Positions 47,401 to 60,313 of a stretch of DNA of 64,000 bases are shown here, piece after piece. The notes under the pieces were generated by a model. That model was not told where the DNA came from. It did not search any database and saw only the letters and a list, made by a program, of their open reading frames with translations. Origin of the DNA: Ceratopteris richardii (taxonomy: Eukaryota; Streptophyta; Polypodiopsida; Polypodiales; Pteridaceae). The stretch spans positions 82,252,878 to 82,316,877 of the forward strand of contig CM035441.1 of assembly GCA_020310875.1 (NCBI GenBank), written 5' to 3'. The translations under genes and the position numbers were made by a program. How positions within the stretch are numbered: position 1 is the stretch's first letter; every line of letters starts with the position of its first letter.

Positions 47401-47850
47401 GCATTCACAATCTACTTCTAAAGTTGAAGATGGAGAATGCTAAACATGCTCGTACACCTTTGGAGATGAATCATAAACTTAGTGTTTACGAAGGTGATAC
47501 AATTGAAGACATTAAAGAGTATCAAATCTTGGTTGGTATCTTGCTCTATGCCACTCATACAAGGAAAAATATCCCATATACTTTAGGAGTGCTAAGCCAA
47601 ATCATGCACTCACCAAGAAGACCACATATGGATGCATCTAAGAGAGTACTCGAGTACCTCAAGAGAACACTAAAAGAAGGTATATTCTATCCTTACTCAT
47701 CATATTTAGATCTTAAGATATATTCAAATGCAGACTTGGCAAAAGCTAAGGATGATAAAAGAAGGACCTTTAGTTATTTAGCATTTGCAAGCTCAAAGCT
47801 AGTGTCATGCCAAGAAGCAACCAAAAGTTTCTTTATCCTCAACTGATTGC
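44426..47850 (+). pseudogene. old copia gag-pol remnant
   Basis: Gag starts MDDGFPSMIEKLDRKNYSS at 44426. Then come the pre-integrase region (KVLYVPTISKNLISVGKI ~45240-45295), integrase pieces (CDASRIGKMQRKTF, LDLVHTSVWGPC) and the integrase end (TPYQAWNGRKPSLGHW, DKLDERETKAVFIDY). RT includes WIYRLKRDSDGSI, LLQVDAKNAFLNGWISEEVYM, KKALYRLKQALRAWN and YVDDIIV (~47237-47258), then the connection (ISDLGYLTFFLGMEV, SQIMHSPRRPH, SKRVLEYLKRT). RNase H is cut off near 47850. Many stops and shifts. Around 44868-45000 the minus strand is the open one and encodes a Lys/Arg-rich peptide, suggesting a local inversion of the gag tail. Same type as the 3.9 kb remnant. Confidence 0.85.
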
Positions 47851-47879
47851 CTTTCATCGTCAACCAAAGAGTTGAAGAA

Positions 47880-48566
47880 AAATTTTAATATGAAACTAGA
47901 AGACCATTTAGAACAATATCCATAAGTGAACTCCATAATAGGTAATTGGTACCATCCAACTGACCCTCAACAACCAACATACAAAATACATCATTGCTTT
48001 CAACCATGGCCATTGACTAAAATACCCTAAGGCAAAAGAATCAGTGTATCCCAATAAGCTGAACAAAATTACCAAATTTAGTTCTACTAAACTTGTATTG
48101 TTGAACTAAAACTTCTACATATGTTTGGCATAAAAAGACAAAATTGCATAGGCAATGTGATAGTGCATTTGGAGGCCAAGACAACCTCATATCAAAATTT
48201 TGGCACCACACATTGAAGCAATTTTGAACTCCTAATCTCCTTGAATATGTTCACCAATATTTGTGCATCTTCAAGACTCTAAGTCGAGGGATGTCAATGA
48301 AATCTTAGAATAATCAGCCACCTGCTCTGATACCAATTTTTGGAGTTTGAGATTTGCGAAAGCACGTGAACAATACAAGGAAGAAGAAAAAGCTTCAAGC
48401 ACAACACTCAATAATATGTGTTACCAAGTAAATGTACAAAGATAAGTAACCCATTAGGGTTATCAACATATATACAAGCTAAGAAAAAAAACCTCTTAAA
48501 GAGGGAAAAAAGTGCCCCGATAGTCTTAAGTGTTTTAACACACTTCACTACCCAAATATATCAATA
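47880..48566 (-). pseudogene. 5' end of a copia element (LTR, primer site, gag start), minus strand
   Basis: On the minus strand: LTR from 48566 to 48338, then a TTGGTATCAGAGCAGGTGG primer site (48318-48336), leader, and gag start MLVVEGQLDGTNYLLW (~47985-47930), corresponding to MLAVEDKLDGTNYPLW of copy 1. Gag breaks off near 47880 against the preceding copia remnant. A diverged member of the 38-56 kb family. Confidence 0.8.
48338..48566 (-). repeat. LTR of the 38-56 kb copia family, minus strand
   Basis: About 229 bp, with the family blocks GGGGCACTTTTTTCCCTC, AGAGGTTTTTT, TTGTATATA, GGGTTACTTATCTTTGTACATT and CTTCTTCCTTGT in order on the minus strand. The terminus reads TATTGATATATTT instead of TGTTGATATATTT. 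Confidence 0.88.
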
Positions 48567-48569
48567 ATC

Positions 48570-50190
48570 GGATGCACATTTAACATATCCTTCTCCTTTA
48601 TGCCCTCATATTGCTTCTTTTGCATCAGATTGTTGTGCAATGGCTCTCTCTAGTCTTTATGATAAGAATGAGCCTCTTTCTTTTGATGAAGCACAAAATT
48701 TTAAAATAAAATGATGGCTACTATGCAATAGAAATATGACACATTATTAGGAATGGTACTTGGTTGTTATGTGATTTTGCACCATGCAAAAATGCCATTA
48801 GCACTAGATCGCTATACAAGCTAAAACATAAGCTTGATAGCAAAAAATGATACCACATGCCAAATGAACACTTTTCATAGCATTTGTGCACTTGTAGCTC
48901 ATCATGGTTGGAATGTACATCAATTGGACATTAAAACTGCATTTCTCAATGGCGACTTACATGGAGAAGTGTATATTTTTCAACAACGTGATCTAATCCG
49001 AAAAGGGCATGAAAAATGTGTGTAGGTTGAAAAAGTCATTATATGGTTGGAAGCAAGCACCACATGCTTGGTATGAGAAAATACATGCCTACTTGCTAGC
49101 ATGTGGTCTTGAGAATATTCCAACTCATAGCACCTTCCAATGATGTAATTCTCGTTATTGTTGTATGTGTTGATGACATTCTCCTCACTAGTACTAATGA
49201 GATGCATACTATGGAATTTAAGGCTGATCTACACATCTCTTTTGAGATGCAAGATTTGGGGCATTTGCATTATTATTTGGACATTTGGTTTATGCAAGTT
49301 GATTGGGGAATAACTTTGTGTCAAATAAATTACATTCGCACATATAATGTAGCATTTTTGGCCTTGAAGATTGTAAACTTATTGCCACCCAATGGAAATA
49401 GGTATATATTTGGTCTTCATGATGCATGAGATGCATTTGATATTGTTCTCTATCAACAAGATGGATCCTTGATTCATTTATGCAAAAATGGGCTTGATAT
49501 TCACTTGGTTGTCTCTTAGATGAGCACATTTATGCATTGTCCAAGTTTCAAGCATTGGCAAACGATTAACCACATCTTCTATACTTGAGTGTTACTGGTT
49601 ACTTTGACTATTTTGTCCCAAGGGGGATCATTAATGCCAAATTTATAAAATTGTTTTCTAACTAAGACTGGTCTAGTTGCTATGAAAGTCATCTTTCCAC
49701 CAATTTTTTTGCTTCATACTTGGCTCATGCATATCTTTGTTGAGCAAGAAGTAGACTACCATTGCAATCTATAGTTGTGAGAATGTGTATAGGGTAGCTT
49801 TCATAGTGACTATTGTGTGTGTGTCTTATATGCCTTTTGGCTGATTTGGGTGTTTGTCATTCTTCTGTCATCACCATCTTTTCTAAGAGTCAAAGCACAT
49901 TGGCTATTGCGATGAGCCTTGTGTTCCATGCTCACAGAAAGCACACTGAGGTACACTATCATTATATCAAGGAGAGGTTCTTTGTTGGAGAGATCAGTTT
50001 GTTTTATGTGCCTACATAGGATAATATTGCAAATCTATTCACAAAGGCTTGCTTAGGAAAATGTTTGAAGCTTTCTGCAAAGCTTTTGGCCTATTTTCTT
50101 CTATGGATTGATTTCTTTCCACATAGCTTGGCACTTCCTTATAGATGAGTGTTAGCTCCTTTTTCATTGCATCACTTTTAAGGGGGATTC
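48570..50190 (+). pseudogene. copia hinge-RT-RNase H-PPT fragment, plus strand
   Basis: Aligns with copy 1 from about 41697 (GATGCAC) through RT (LDIKTAFLNGDLHGEVYI ~48926-48980; VVCVDDILLT ~49160-49190, YVDD changed to CVDD) and RNase H (SQSTLAIAMSLVFHA, KHTEVHYHYIKERF) to the purine tract AAGGGGGATT near 50180. No 3' LTR follows. Gag, protease and integrase are absent. Heavily mutated. It starts within about 4 bp of the terminus of the minus-strand LTR. Confidence 0.85.
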
Positions 50191-50867
50191 AAAAAGGATT
50201 AATTTTCTCAAATTCATCATTGACCCTTTCAATTCTTTAAGAGTGATATAGTCTTCAAAACTATTTGTTTTATTAGTCTTTGTAACTCTTCCAATCATAC
50301 GTCTATTCGTGCATGATAAATCTCGATATTAGTATCAAGTTAGAAAAAAGATTTTCTTCACTTATAGAAATTGTACCACCATGATAGGACTTAAATTTAA
50401 AATAAATCATTAGCCTTTCTTTAATTAAGAATTTATACTTAGGGTTTGTGAAGATGTTGAGTACCAAAATTCTGCATTGTTAGGTAATATATTTATTAGT
50501 TCAAGGTATCCTAACGTTGCAACTCCTTTTCCAAGATATTATTTGGTTTCGTAAGGGAATTTTTTATGAATATCATTTTGAGCTCGTATTTCCTATAAAT
50601 GATTTCTTTTCTATGACACTAAGAAGCAAAATACAATATATAGAAAGTTTAACCAACTCTATGTAAGGGGTATAGCTATATTTGTTTATGTCTAAAGGGT
50701 TATGGTCAAAGTCTTGTATGGATACTCATATTTTCATAAGGATTTCATCTATAGGTTACCAAAGTGAGATCTTCCTCTATAAGATTTTATCTATAAATAT
50801 GAAAAAAAAATATCATTGATTTATTCATTTGAACCTCTTTGATAACATCATTACATGAGATATATTC
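50191..50867. other. spacer, no recognisable feature
   Basis: AT-rich, no open frame or repeat recognised. Confidence 0.4.
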
Positions 50868-50872
50868 CAAAT
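50868..50872 (+). other. target site duplication CAAAT (left)
   Basis: Exact match to 55904-55908. It differs in one base from the site used by copy 1 (CAAAC). Confidence 0.93.
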
Positions 50873-51099
50873 TGTTGATATATTTAGGTAGTGATGTGTG
50901 TGAACACACTAGGACCGCCAAGGCACTTTTTTCCCTCTTTAAGAGGTTCCCCCCCCCCTTGTATATACGCCTATTGCCCTAATGGGCTACTTATCTTTGT
51001 ACATTCTCTAGTAATACATTCACTATTGTGTGTTGTGCTCCAAGCTTCTTCTTCTTCCTTGTGCTGTTCGCGTGCTTCTGCAGATGTCCAACTCCAACA
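50873..51099 (+). repeat. 5' LTR, copia copy 2
   Basis: 227 bp. A run of about ten C's near 50949-50958 replaces the TTTTTTTCCCCCGG of copy 1. Confidence 0.95.
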
Positions 51100-51390
51100 A
51101 TTGGTATCAGAGCAGGTCGTCACTTCATCTAGGGTGCCGTCGACACTCCTCCGTTTGCAATCTCAGATTCGCACGAAATTTGGTGAGCATACTCAAGGTG
51201 TTTCAGAGCACTATCACAGTGCTTGTGCAGGCTATTTTGTCTTTTTGTGCCAAAGCTGTATACCAATCTCTATTCGTCAGTATAATCGTCTCAAAGTTTG
51301 CTACAGGTCTAGCAAAATTTGTATGGCAGTTCTGTTCAACTTTTTGAGATACAGTCAATTTTTTGCATCAAGGTAGTTTAGTCACTGACC

Positions 51391-54300
51391 ATGGCTGAAA
51401 GCAGTGATGTATTCCATATGTTGGCTGTTGAGGATAAGTTGGATGGTACCAACTACCCATTATGGGCTTATATGATGCGACATGTATTGGTTGCAAAAGG
51501 ATTGTGGAACATTGTACAGGGCGTTGAAAGACGTCCTGTTACACCTATAACAACTAGTACTGCAAATACAAGTGCTAGAGTTGATGGAGATGGTGTCGAA
51601 GATGATATTGTGCAGATTCTTGTTCGTGCTATTGTTTCTGTTGCACCTACTGTAGTGCAAATTTGTTGGGATGGCAGAGATGCCCAGGCACATGCATTGA
51701 TAGCTTTGTCTGTCAAATGTTCCATTATTTCTCATATTCGCTCTTGAAGAACAACAAAGGATGCTTGCGATACACTTACCACATTGTACCAAGCTAGGAA
51801 TGAGGCTCATGTTGCTTACCTCTGAAAACAGTTGGAGAGTGAGCACATGAATAAAGTTGATTCTATGGACAGTTTCCTAACAAAGATCAAAGACTCAAGG
51901 AACAATTGATTTTTGTTGATGAGGTTATACCAGATAGCTCACTTGTGTAGACTGTTCTGAATGGTCTTCCTGACTCATATCAGAGTTTTGCTTCTACTCT
52001 TCGGTTGATGATGAAAGGCAATCCAAATGCCTTGTCATTTGAGGAGTTAGTCTCTGTTCTGTTGCAGGAAGATCCATCCAGGCAGAACATGTCCATTATG
52101 CGTGTTGCAGATCAAGCTTTCCTGGCTAGTCAGAAGGGCAAAGTAAAATGGAGTTCTTCTACTAGTAAGCAGAAATCTGCAAATGCTGCACATTCGAAGA
52201 ACCAAGACAAAGATGAGATAAAATCAGAAAAGAAAAAATTATTTTGTAAGTACTGTAAAGGAAATTATCATATCATAAAGAACTGTCCAAAAATGGCTGC
52301 AAAAGAGGCAAAGAAGAAAGAGGATGGAATGGTTGTTGCAGAAGCCTCTACACCGAAAATGGAGTCTTCTAATCTTGTCCAGGAAGAAAGATGGGTGTTC
52401 ACTACTGTTTGCAGCTTTGACCCATCTTCTCATGAGCAATGCATGTCTGTCGTAGACTCAGATGTTTGGTACTTTGACAGTGGGGCGACCAAAAATATTA
52501 CCTCGCAACGCAGTTTCTTCTCTTCATTCGAGTCTGCCCCTACATGGAATACTGTTACATGCACCAATAACTCCTCTTATCCTGTTATGGGAGTTGGTAA
52601 GATCATTTTGACTACTGCTGATGGTAGTTCTTTCACTTTGTCAGATGCTTTATTTGTGCCAGGGATCAAGAAGAATCTGTTATCAGTTTCTGCATTAGCC
52701 AAGATTGGCTTGGTTGTGAAATTTGTTGATGACAGATGTACAGTTCATGATCTGTCAAATGGCATGGGTTGTATAAGCTTATAGACTATGAAAGATCTGA
52801 AAATGATTTGGCATGTGTAGCAAATGATTCTGAGGCTATGTCAGATGCAAAGCTTTGGCATGCACACTTTGGTCATCTGAATTTTGCTAGTTTGCTATGC
52901 CTGCAGAAATTTGAAATGGTGTCCTCTTTGCCCAAACTGGAGGCACCTGGAAAACATGTTTGTGAAGGCTTTATTTTGGGCAAAATGCAATGTTCCTCCT
53001 TTTCAAAAGATGGTTCAGTTCGGGCTACACAAAAATTGCAACTTGTACATAGTGATGTCTGTGGTCCTATGCAGAAACCCTCTTTTGGAAATTACCTTTA
53101 CTTCGTGACTTTCATTGATGATTTTTCCAGGCATGCATGGGTATATCCACTCAAAGCAAAGTCCGAAGTGTTCATGTCCTTTAAACAGTTTTTGGTTTTG
53201 GTTGAAAATCTGCCAACATGTAAAATGGGCACCCTCCGTTCTGATCGAGGGGTGGAATATATGTCTTCTAACATAAAATGCAAGTGTACAGTGCCATATA
53301 CACCTCAACAGAATGGAGTTGCTGAACGAAAGAACACGTCACTCATGGAGATGGCGAGCTGCATGGCCAAGAGTCAAGCTTTACCACATAGTTTTTGGCT
53401 TGAGGTTGTCATGTGTGCAGCATATGTACTGAATAGGTGTCCCACTAAAGTGTTGCAGTCTATCACTCCATATGAGGCTTGGCATGACCGCAAGCCATCT
53501 GTTTCTCACCTGCATGTTTTTGGTTGTTTGGCATATGCACTAGTGCCTGAACAACATCGCAGAAAATTGGATGATAAGGCAATAAAATGTATTTTTGTTG
53601 GGTAGAGTTCTAAAAGTAAAGGCTATCGTCTGTATCATCCACAGACTAAATGCATTCTAGTTAGCCGTGATGTTGTCTTTGTGGAAGATGCTATTCAGCC
53701 ATTGCTTTCATGTACTAAGAAGACATATGTTAGCTCCAAAGACATGTATGATACTTTGATGCCTCTTTTTACAGGTGGACAATCTAGTGCTGGTCCTAAT
53801 GAGGCAACTTCTCAGCCTTTGCAGGTTTCATATGATGATGCAGATCATTCCATTTCTGATGTAGATTTACATGATGCACTTGTTGATGAGAGAGCTCATA
53901 TTGAGCAGGCCAGAAGTATGCCAAAGTGGCTGGTGCAGAGTTTGTGTGACAGCAAATTAGATGCACCTTTGTCATATCGTACTCGTTCAGGCTCTCATAG
54001 TGCCTCCTTTGCATCAGATTGCTATGCTATGGCTGCGTCTAGTCTCTATGATGAGAATGAGCCTGTTTCTTTTGATGAAGCGCAAAATTTAGAAAATTGG
54101 ATGGCTGCTATGCAATCTGAATATGATGCTATAATGAAGAATGGTACATGGTCTTTATGTGACTTGCCTCTTCGCAAGAAGGCCATTGGCACTAAGTGGG
54201 TATACAAGCTGAAGTGTAAACCTGATGGTATAGTTGACAGGTATAAGGCTAGGCTTGTTGCAAAGGGTTATGCACAAGAAAGAGGCATTGATTTTGATGA

Positions 54301-55597
54301 GACCTTTGCACCTACATGCCATATGACTACTGTTCGGAGCATTTGTGCACTTGCAACCCATCATGGTTGGAATGTACATCAGTTGGACATTAAAAACAGC
54401 ATTTCTGAATGGTCACTTGCATGAAGAAGTGTATGTTTTTCAGCCCTGTGGCTCTGTGCAGAAAGGGCATGAAACCAGGTGTGAAGGTTAAAGAAGGCGT
54501 TATATGGTTTAAAGCAAGCACCACATGCTTGGTATGAGAAGATACATGCCTATCTGGTTGCACATGGTTTTGAGAATAGTCCAATTGAAAGCACCTTATA
54601 TGTTAAGCATGCTAATGATGTGCTTCTGATCATTGTTGTCTATGTTGACGACATGCTGCTCACTGGTCCTATTGAGAAGCATATTGCTGATTTGAAGGCT
54701 GATTTGCATGCCTCATTTGAGATGTCTGATTTGGGGCATTTGCATCACTATTTGGGCATTCTGTTTATGTAGGTTGATGGTGGAATGGCTTTGTGTCAAA
54801 GGAAATATATTGACACATTATTGCAACGTTTTGGCCTTGAAGACTGTAAACCTATTGCCATTCCTATGGAGACAGGTTTACGATTGAGTCTTCATGATGC
54901 TGGAGATGCATTTGATGTTGTTCTCTATTAGTAAGCTGTTGGATGCTTGATCTACTTATGCATTACTCGGCCAAATATTCAGTTTGTTTTCTCACAGATG
55001 AGCAGGTTTATGCATTGCCCAGGAGTCACGCATTGGAAGGTGCTTAAGCGCATCTTTCGCTACTTGAGTGGTACTCGGCTACTTGGGTTGTTTTATCCCA
55101 AGGGGGGATCACTACGGCCAGATTTGCAAGCTTTTTCTGACTCAGATTGGGCTGGTTGCTATGACACTCATGTGTCCACCAGTGGTTTTTGCTTCATGCT
55201 TGGTAGCTCATGTATATCTTGGTTGAGCAAGAAGCAGCCAATTGTGGCCACTTCCAATTGTGAGGCTAAGTATAGGGCAGCTTTTACAGTGATTGTTGAG
55301 TGTGTGTGGTTGAGACGCCTTATGGCTGACTTGGGTGTTGGCCTGTCTTCTGCCACCACCATCTTCACAGACACTCAGAGCGCATTGGAAGTTGCGAGGA
55401 ACCATGTGTTCCATGCTTGCACTAAGCACATTGAGGTGCATTATCACTATGTCAGGGAGAGGTTCTCTGCTGGGGAGATCAGCTTGGCATATGTGCCCAC
55501 GCAAGAGAACATTGGAGACCTTTTCACAAAGGCTCTGTCTAGGAAGAAGTTTCAAGCTTTCCGCAAAGGTTTGGGCTTACTTCCTTTTGTGGAGTGA
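51391..55597 (+). pseudogene. copia gag-pol, multiply broken
   Basis: Starts MAESSDVFHML at 51391, as in copy 1. Gag is interrupted by TGA (51745), TGA (~51823) and TAG (~51949). The zinc knuckle CKYCKGNYHIIKNC and protease DSGATKNIT are present. Parts of the pre-integrase region and about 11 codons of the integrase core are deleted. TAG at 53603 falls at a Tyr position of copy 1. RT keeps YVDDM (~54641-54655) but has frame changes around 54395-54480, TAG at ~54769, and TAG TAA at ~54929 where copy 1 has two Gln codons. RNase H ([27 protein letters not shown]) is open from 54947 to the TGA at 55597. Confidence 0.94.
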
Positions 55598-55671
55598 TTT
55601 CCACATAGCTTGGCACTTCCTTATACATGAGTGTCAGCTCCTTGTTCACCGCATCACTCCCAGGGGGGATT

Positions 55672-55903
55672 TGTTGATATATTTAGGTAGTGATATGCGT
55701 GAATACACTAGGACCACCGGGGCACTTTTTTCCTTCTTTAGGAGGTTTTTTTTCCCAGCTTGTATATACGCCTATTGCTCTAATGGGCTACTTATCTTTG
55801 TACATTCTCTAGTAATACATTCAGTATTGTGTTTTGTGCTCCAAGCTTCTTCTTCTTCTTCCTTGTGCTTTTCGCGTGCTTCCGCAGACGTTTAACTCCA
55901 ACA
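55672..55903 (+). repeat. 3' LTR, copia copy 2
   Basis: 232 bp, TGTTGATATATTT to CTCCAACA. It has one extra CTT in the CTTCTTCTTC tract compared with the 5' LTR. Confidence 0.95.
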
Positions 55904-55908
55904 CAAAT
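55904..55908 (+). other. target site duplication CAAAT (right)
   Basis: Exact match to 50868-50872. Confidence 0.93.
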
Positions 55909-56847
55909 GTGAATCAACATGTCAATATTTTTATCAAAACACTTGGATCTCTCTTTACTAGAAGGATGGGTACTTTGTTGTTTGATCAATCAAGAGTTTT
56001 GTTTTATTGTGTTTGTCACCCCATAATAAGTTTATTATGACTTCTATTAGTAAAATTCAAGTCATTCATATGACTAAAAACATTATATGCTCTGGTAAAT
56101 AAGGATAAATATTTGACACCATGAGGACTATAAAGTCAAATCAAAACTTATTTATATATTTTTAATAATCACTTCTTTAATTGATATATCAAATATAAGG
56201 CACAATCCAATTACTACAACTCCCAAAATATTTAGCATACTAAATAGCAAGTAAGCAAGCCAAGTATAAGTCTCATTGATCAATTCATATAAAATAGATC
56301 GCGGTGAAATTTTGATACATCTCAAAAAAGAAATGATAAATCAAAACTTGAATTGATATAGATTGAGAAATGCTAATCATGATCAAGCTCACTCAACCAA
56401 AAATAAGTAAAATGGGATGAGGGACTTTGCAAGATTTTTTGAATATCACTATCAAACTCCTGAAGGCTCTCAAAGGGCCCATTAGGCTATACTTTTTTCA
56501 TTTTGACATCTAGGAGTAAATTCATCTTGATCCATCACTAGGCTTTTATAAATAATATGAAATTTTTATTTTTTATTCGTATTTCTATTTTCATAATAAA
56601 AAGCTTAACTTTTTTTGGAGCTCCAACGTGTGACATGCTTCAGAGCTCTAATTTCTAACATATAATATAAGTGATAATGTACATTAAACTAAATTTCAAT
56701 GCATACATCATGATTCATGAATCATGTAGACTTGTACCACATACACATAAATTATTTATATCATATTTGTGTATCTAGGGACAAGACTCTCTCCATGTGC
56801 ATTCATACATACATTCATATATATTATATAATACATATGTATAGTAT

Positions 56848-56848
<1 letters not shown>
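55909..56848. other. spacer, no recognisable feature
   Basis: AT-rich sequence. No domain, RNA gene or repeat recognised. Confidence 0.4.
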
Positions 56849-56882
<34 letters not shown>

Positions 56883-56883
56883 A
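56849..56883. repeat. (AT)n(GT)n microsatellite
   Basis: An AT run followed by a GT run, directly abutting the 5' LTR of the next element. Confidence 0.95.
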
Positions 56884-58616
56884 TGTTGGAACATATGGAA
56901 ATCCTCAAATTCATCTTACATAATATGTTTAAGGTTCATAGGAAAATAGTTGCATACTCTCCATATGACACTACCCTTAAAACCTCTTCTTTTCAAATAA
57001 TATGTGACTCGTGGTTTGTAAGAGGAAAGTAAAAAAAAAATCTACGAAATAAGATAAAGCGCAACTTGTATGATATTTCCTTGAATCAAGGAAATCAGCC
57101 GTTTGGGAGCTCTTTCTCCTTGAATCAAGAAGATTAGACTTTTACTCTTTTTAGAAAGAAAGCATGAGCATGGAAAACCTACCGCTGCTCAATCACATGT
57201 ATATGAACCCCATACTGAGGTGAGTTCAGTTATTTAGTGTGCATGTGTCTATGTCGACCTCCTGTTGTTCTTCTCTCATCTCTTGTTGTGCATTAGCATG
57301 ATGTTGCTCTTATGTTTTTTTTTAGATCAGTGACTACTCGTCCTATCTCATGGAGAGTGTGTGCATATGTACTTGATCAAGTGATATCCACAAGTGTATA
57401 TGATTGTCTGCTCTTGAGTTCAGCATTCAGACGCTTTAGTACTTTGTATATGTACATGACTTGTAGCACTACAAGATGATTATGTATGCGCAAATTCACT
57501 AGATGCATTGGGAATTAATATATCATGCCATGATGTTATGTCTGTACAAGTAAGGAATTCCTTTGTATTGCACCTGCGCTATATATTCATATGAGAAATG
57601 TGATCCATGCAAATCTTGGAGGTTACTTTGATTGGATAGTTCTCACTAGAGTCATCATTTAGTAACAATCATATATTGGCATAGCTGAATGTGAAGCTCA
57701 TTTAGTTTTATGTCTATGTCAAGTACTACCATCGAATATCTCTTGTCACTACATATATTGCAGAAGTTATAAACATCTTGTCTATTCTCGCATATGACAA
57801 TGCAAAAGCATACAAAATAATCAAACATGAACGATGCTTTTGTTGCAGCTATATTTTGTTTACGGGATCATATATCTATGAAGTTCATTTCGATACTCTT
57901 CAAGTCTTATGTTGAATCGCAATTCAAAGTTAACTTCAGCTAGATTGCACTTATGCAATCATCTACAACAGAACATCTTATTATGATGACAAGATGACTT
58001 TGAAGTTGGGTGGAACACTTCTGATGATTTGCGTATCCAAAAGATCTTACTTAAGCAATAATATGTTGATAAATATTGAAGAAGATGGTGTACACCGTAA
58101 ATATATTATATGCAAGTTGCATATAATGGCTTGGTTTCTTAAACGTCTAATTATTATATTGTGCGCAAGTTGCACATTGAATGTCAGGTTCATTTTTCTC
58201 AGAGGATAACATTTTAACTTAAAGTTCATGATATCAACATGTTCATATGGAGTTTCGTCAAGCGAGATATGTAATATACTGAACATGTTTACAGTATAGA
58301 TCACATGACATCATATTCATTTGTGAGGTCTATATGTCTTCTATCTCAAGTGCAATTATTGATCCAATTCAAATAGGACCTAGCTTCAACTTATGTGCAA
58401 TATTTGAAACTTCTACTTAATTCATTTTTGTATATACCTGCATGTGCTCTCTTCTCACAATGGTATCCAAGTCATTCATGAATCGCATTTAGAGATGTGT
58501 TCGCACATAGAGAGAGAAACCCCAAAGACGATCACATGCTATTATCTTATGTGTAGATCTTGAAGTTATACTTTGCTTCTCCATCCATGTTTCCACACAA
58601 TTTTCTTATACTCAGA
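56884..58616 (+). repeat. 5' LTR of LARD-like element
   Basis: 1733 bp. Shared landmarks with the 3' LTR include CCATATGACACTACCCTTAA, TAGTAACAATCATATATTGG and TTATGTGTAGATCTTGAAG. Several small indels and scattered substitutions separate the copies. Confidence 0.9.
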
Positions 58617-58617
58617 G

Positions 58618-58630
58618 TGGTATCAGAGCC
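58618..58630 (+). other. primer-binding site, tRNA-iMet type
   Basis: TGGTATCAGAGCC, an unmodified plant initiator-Met site. Confidence 0.92.
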
Positions 58631-60174
58631 ATCAAGAGCCATTTACGAACCTTTCTTAAATCTCATTGACATTTTTCGCACTTGTAATTATCACTGAATC
58701 AGGAGGATGAAATCGCATTGAAATGGAGGCATCTAAAGTGGTATCTTTAGATGCACTATGAAGAAAAATCTTGGAAGATGTGATGTTTTAGTGATTTATA
58801 ACATGTTGCTATATGCTACACATTTTGAGAGCATGGGTTCATATCCCACTTATTTTTATATGAATTTTACACAAAACAGATAAAAGGTCTATATTGTTGA
58901 TTTGACAAATGGATGCAACTTGGTATTATCTACTTACGACATTTATGTGCAAATTTTGCATGCACTTGTTTTCTTCAAAGAGATTAACAAGGTTCTAATC
59001 ATTCTTTGTACTCTTGACAACACATATCAAGGTTAGTAGAACATGTATGAGCAGATTCGATTAAGCTTATGTGCACCTTTATTTAAAGATATTTTGCTCA
59101 CTCGTTTTCTTTCCACAAATGGTTCTATGATCATCCAAGCGGTTTTCAAGGATTCTATGATTGCATAACATGATGGGTATATCTTTAATGGTTCACTTTA
59201 GGCCTCAAACTATTTCTTCATTGTATATCATTTGTACTTGAGGCACATGAAGCATATATCTATGAAGCATTGTAAGCTTCATGATTATTCAACCTTGTCA
59301 CACAAGGAGAGTATAAAGTAATCGGGTTGTTCCATGACATTCGAAATTGTTGAACTATCTCTTTCAAATGGCAACAAGTAGTGGAGCTTATTGCTTTCAA
59401 AGACAATCATGCAAGGAAACAAAGATATCATGAGTTCTCTATTTACTCAAGGTTACAAACGTGTTATGGTAAACATGCGAAGGCAATATCAAAGGTCGTG
59501 AAGAAATTTCTTGAAGAATCGGCATCAAAGGAGGCTAGCACTATCAAAGTTGTTCAACATTTGAAGATTATTTCAAAGGAAGGTTTTGACTTCAAAGTCA
59601 AGGCAAGGCTCATCATCAAGCAAAGATGAATTTTAAGAGAAAGATATCATGAAGACTTACACAACATACAAGGCCAAGAATCGAGATTAGGATGCAAAAG
59701 CTACTATTGGAAAAGCTCCCAAGGATTCAACCTACTTTGTCCAAAGACTTCCTTTCAACAATGAAGAAGGCACTCTTCACTAGAAGCATTCACTTGGTAA
59801 TGTATATCAATCTGGGTTCTTCCTTGATAGCATTCATATTCTAAGATCTGAGAGCTCTCAAAAACCGTTAGGATCAATGCTCACACATGTTCTATCTTGG
59901 AGATACCCATTTTATAGCACTAATTCACTTCTAAGCCTTCGCATAGACTACATCATATCATAGATTACTCCCATTGTACATTGAATCTCTATCACATACT
60001 AATTTTGCATCAAAATATGATCACATAGATCACATGTCCATTGATATGTACCCCTCAAGCTCCACCTTCTCTATATTGAGATATGTACACAAAGCAAAAA
60101 AAATAGTATGTATAGTCAAGTGCTACTCAAGCACATTGTATTTGCAGCCAAGTGCCACTAAAGCACTTCTCAAT

Positions 60175-60313
60175 CATTGAAGAAGTTTGAAGCAAGACAA
60201 ATCGAGTGACCGAGGCAAAGACCGTGGACATCACTACTCAAATCTCCATCATTCAAGAAGCTTGAAGCAAGAAGAATCAAGTGATTGAGCCAAAGACCAT
60301 GGATGTCACTACA
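60175..60313 (+). repeat. ~65 bp direct repeat pair in LARD interior
   Basis: TTGAAGCAAGACAAATCGAGTG near 60188 recurs as TTGAAGCAAGAAGAATCAAGTG near 60262, both followed by GAxCAAAGACCxTGGAxxTCACTAC. Confidence 0.8.

Larger units (their letters stand above)
50873..55903 (+). mobile_element. full-length copia element, copy 2 (older)
   Basis: 5031 bp with LTRs of 227 and 232 bp (50873-51099, 55672-55903), a perfect CAAAT target duplication, primer site TTGGTATCAGAGCAGG (51101 on) and purine tract AGGGGGGATT (55662-55671). The LTRs differ at roughly 20 positions, so it is much older than copy 1. Coding sequence is closely related to copy 1 throughout, with internal deletions in the pre-integrase region (~52764) and integrase core (~53270). 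Confidence 0.96.
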
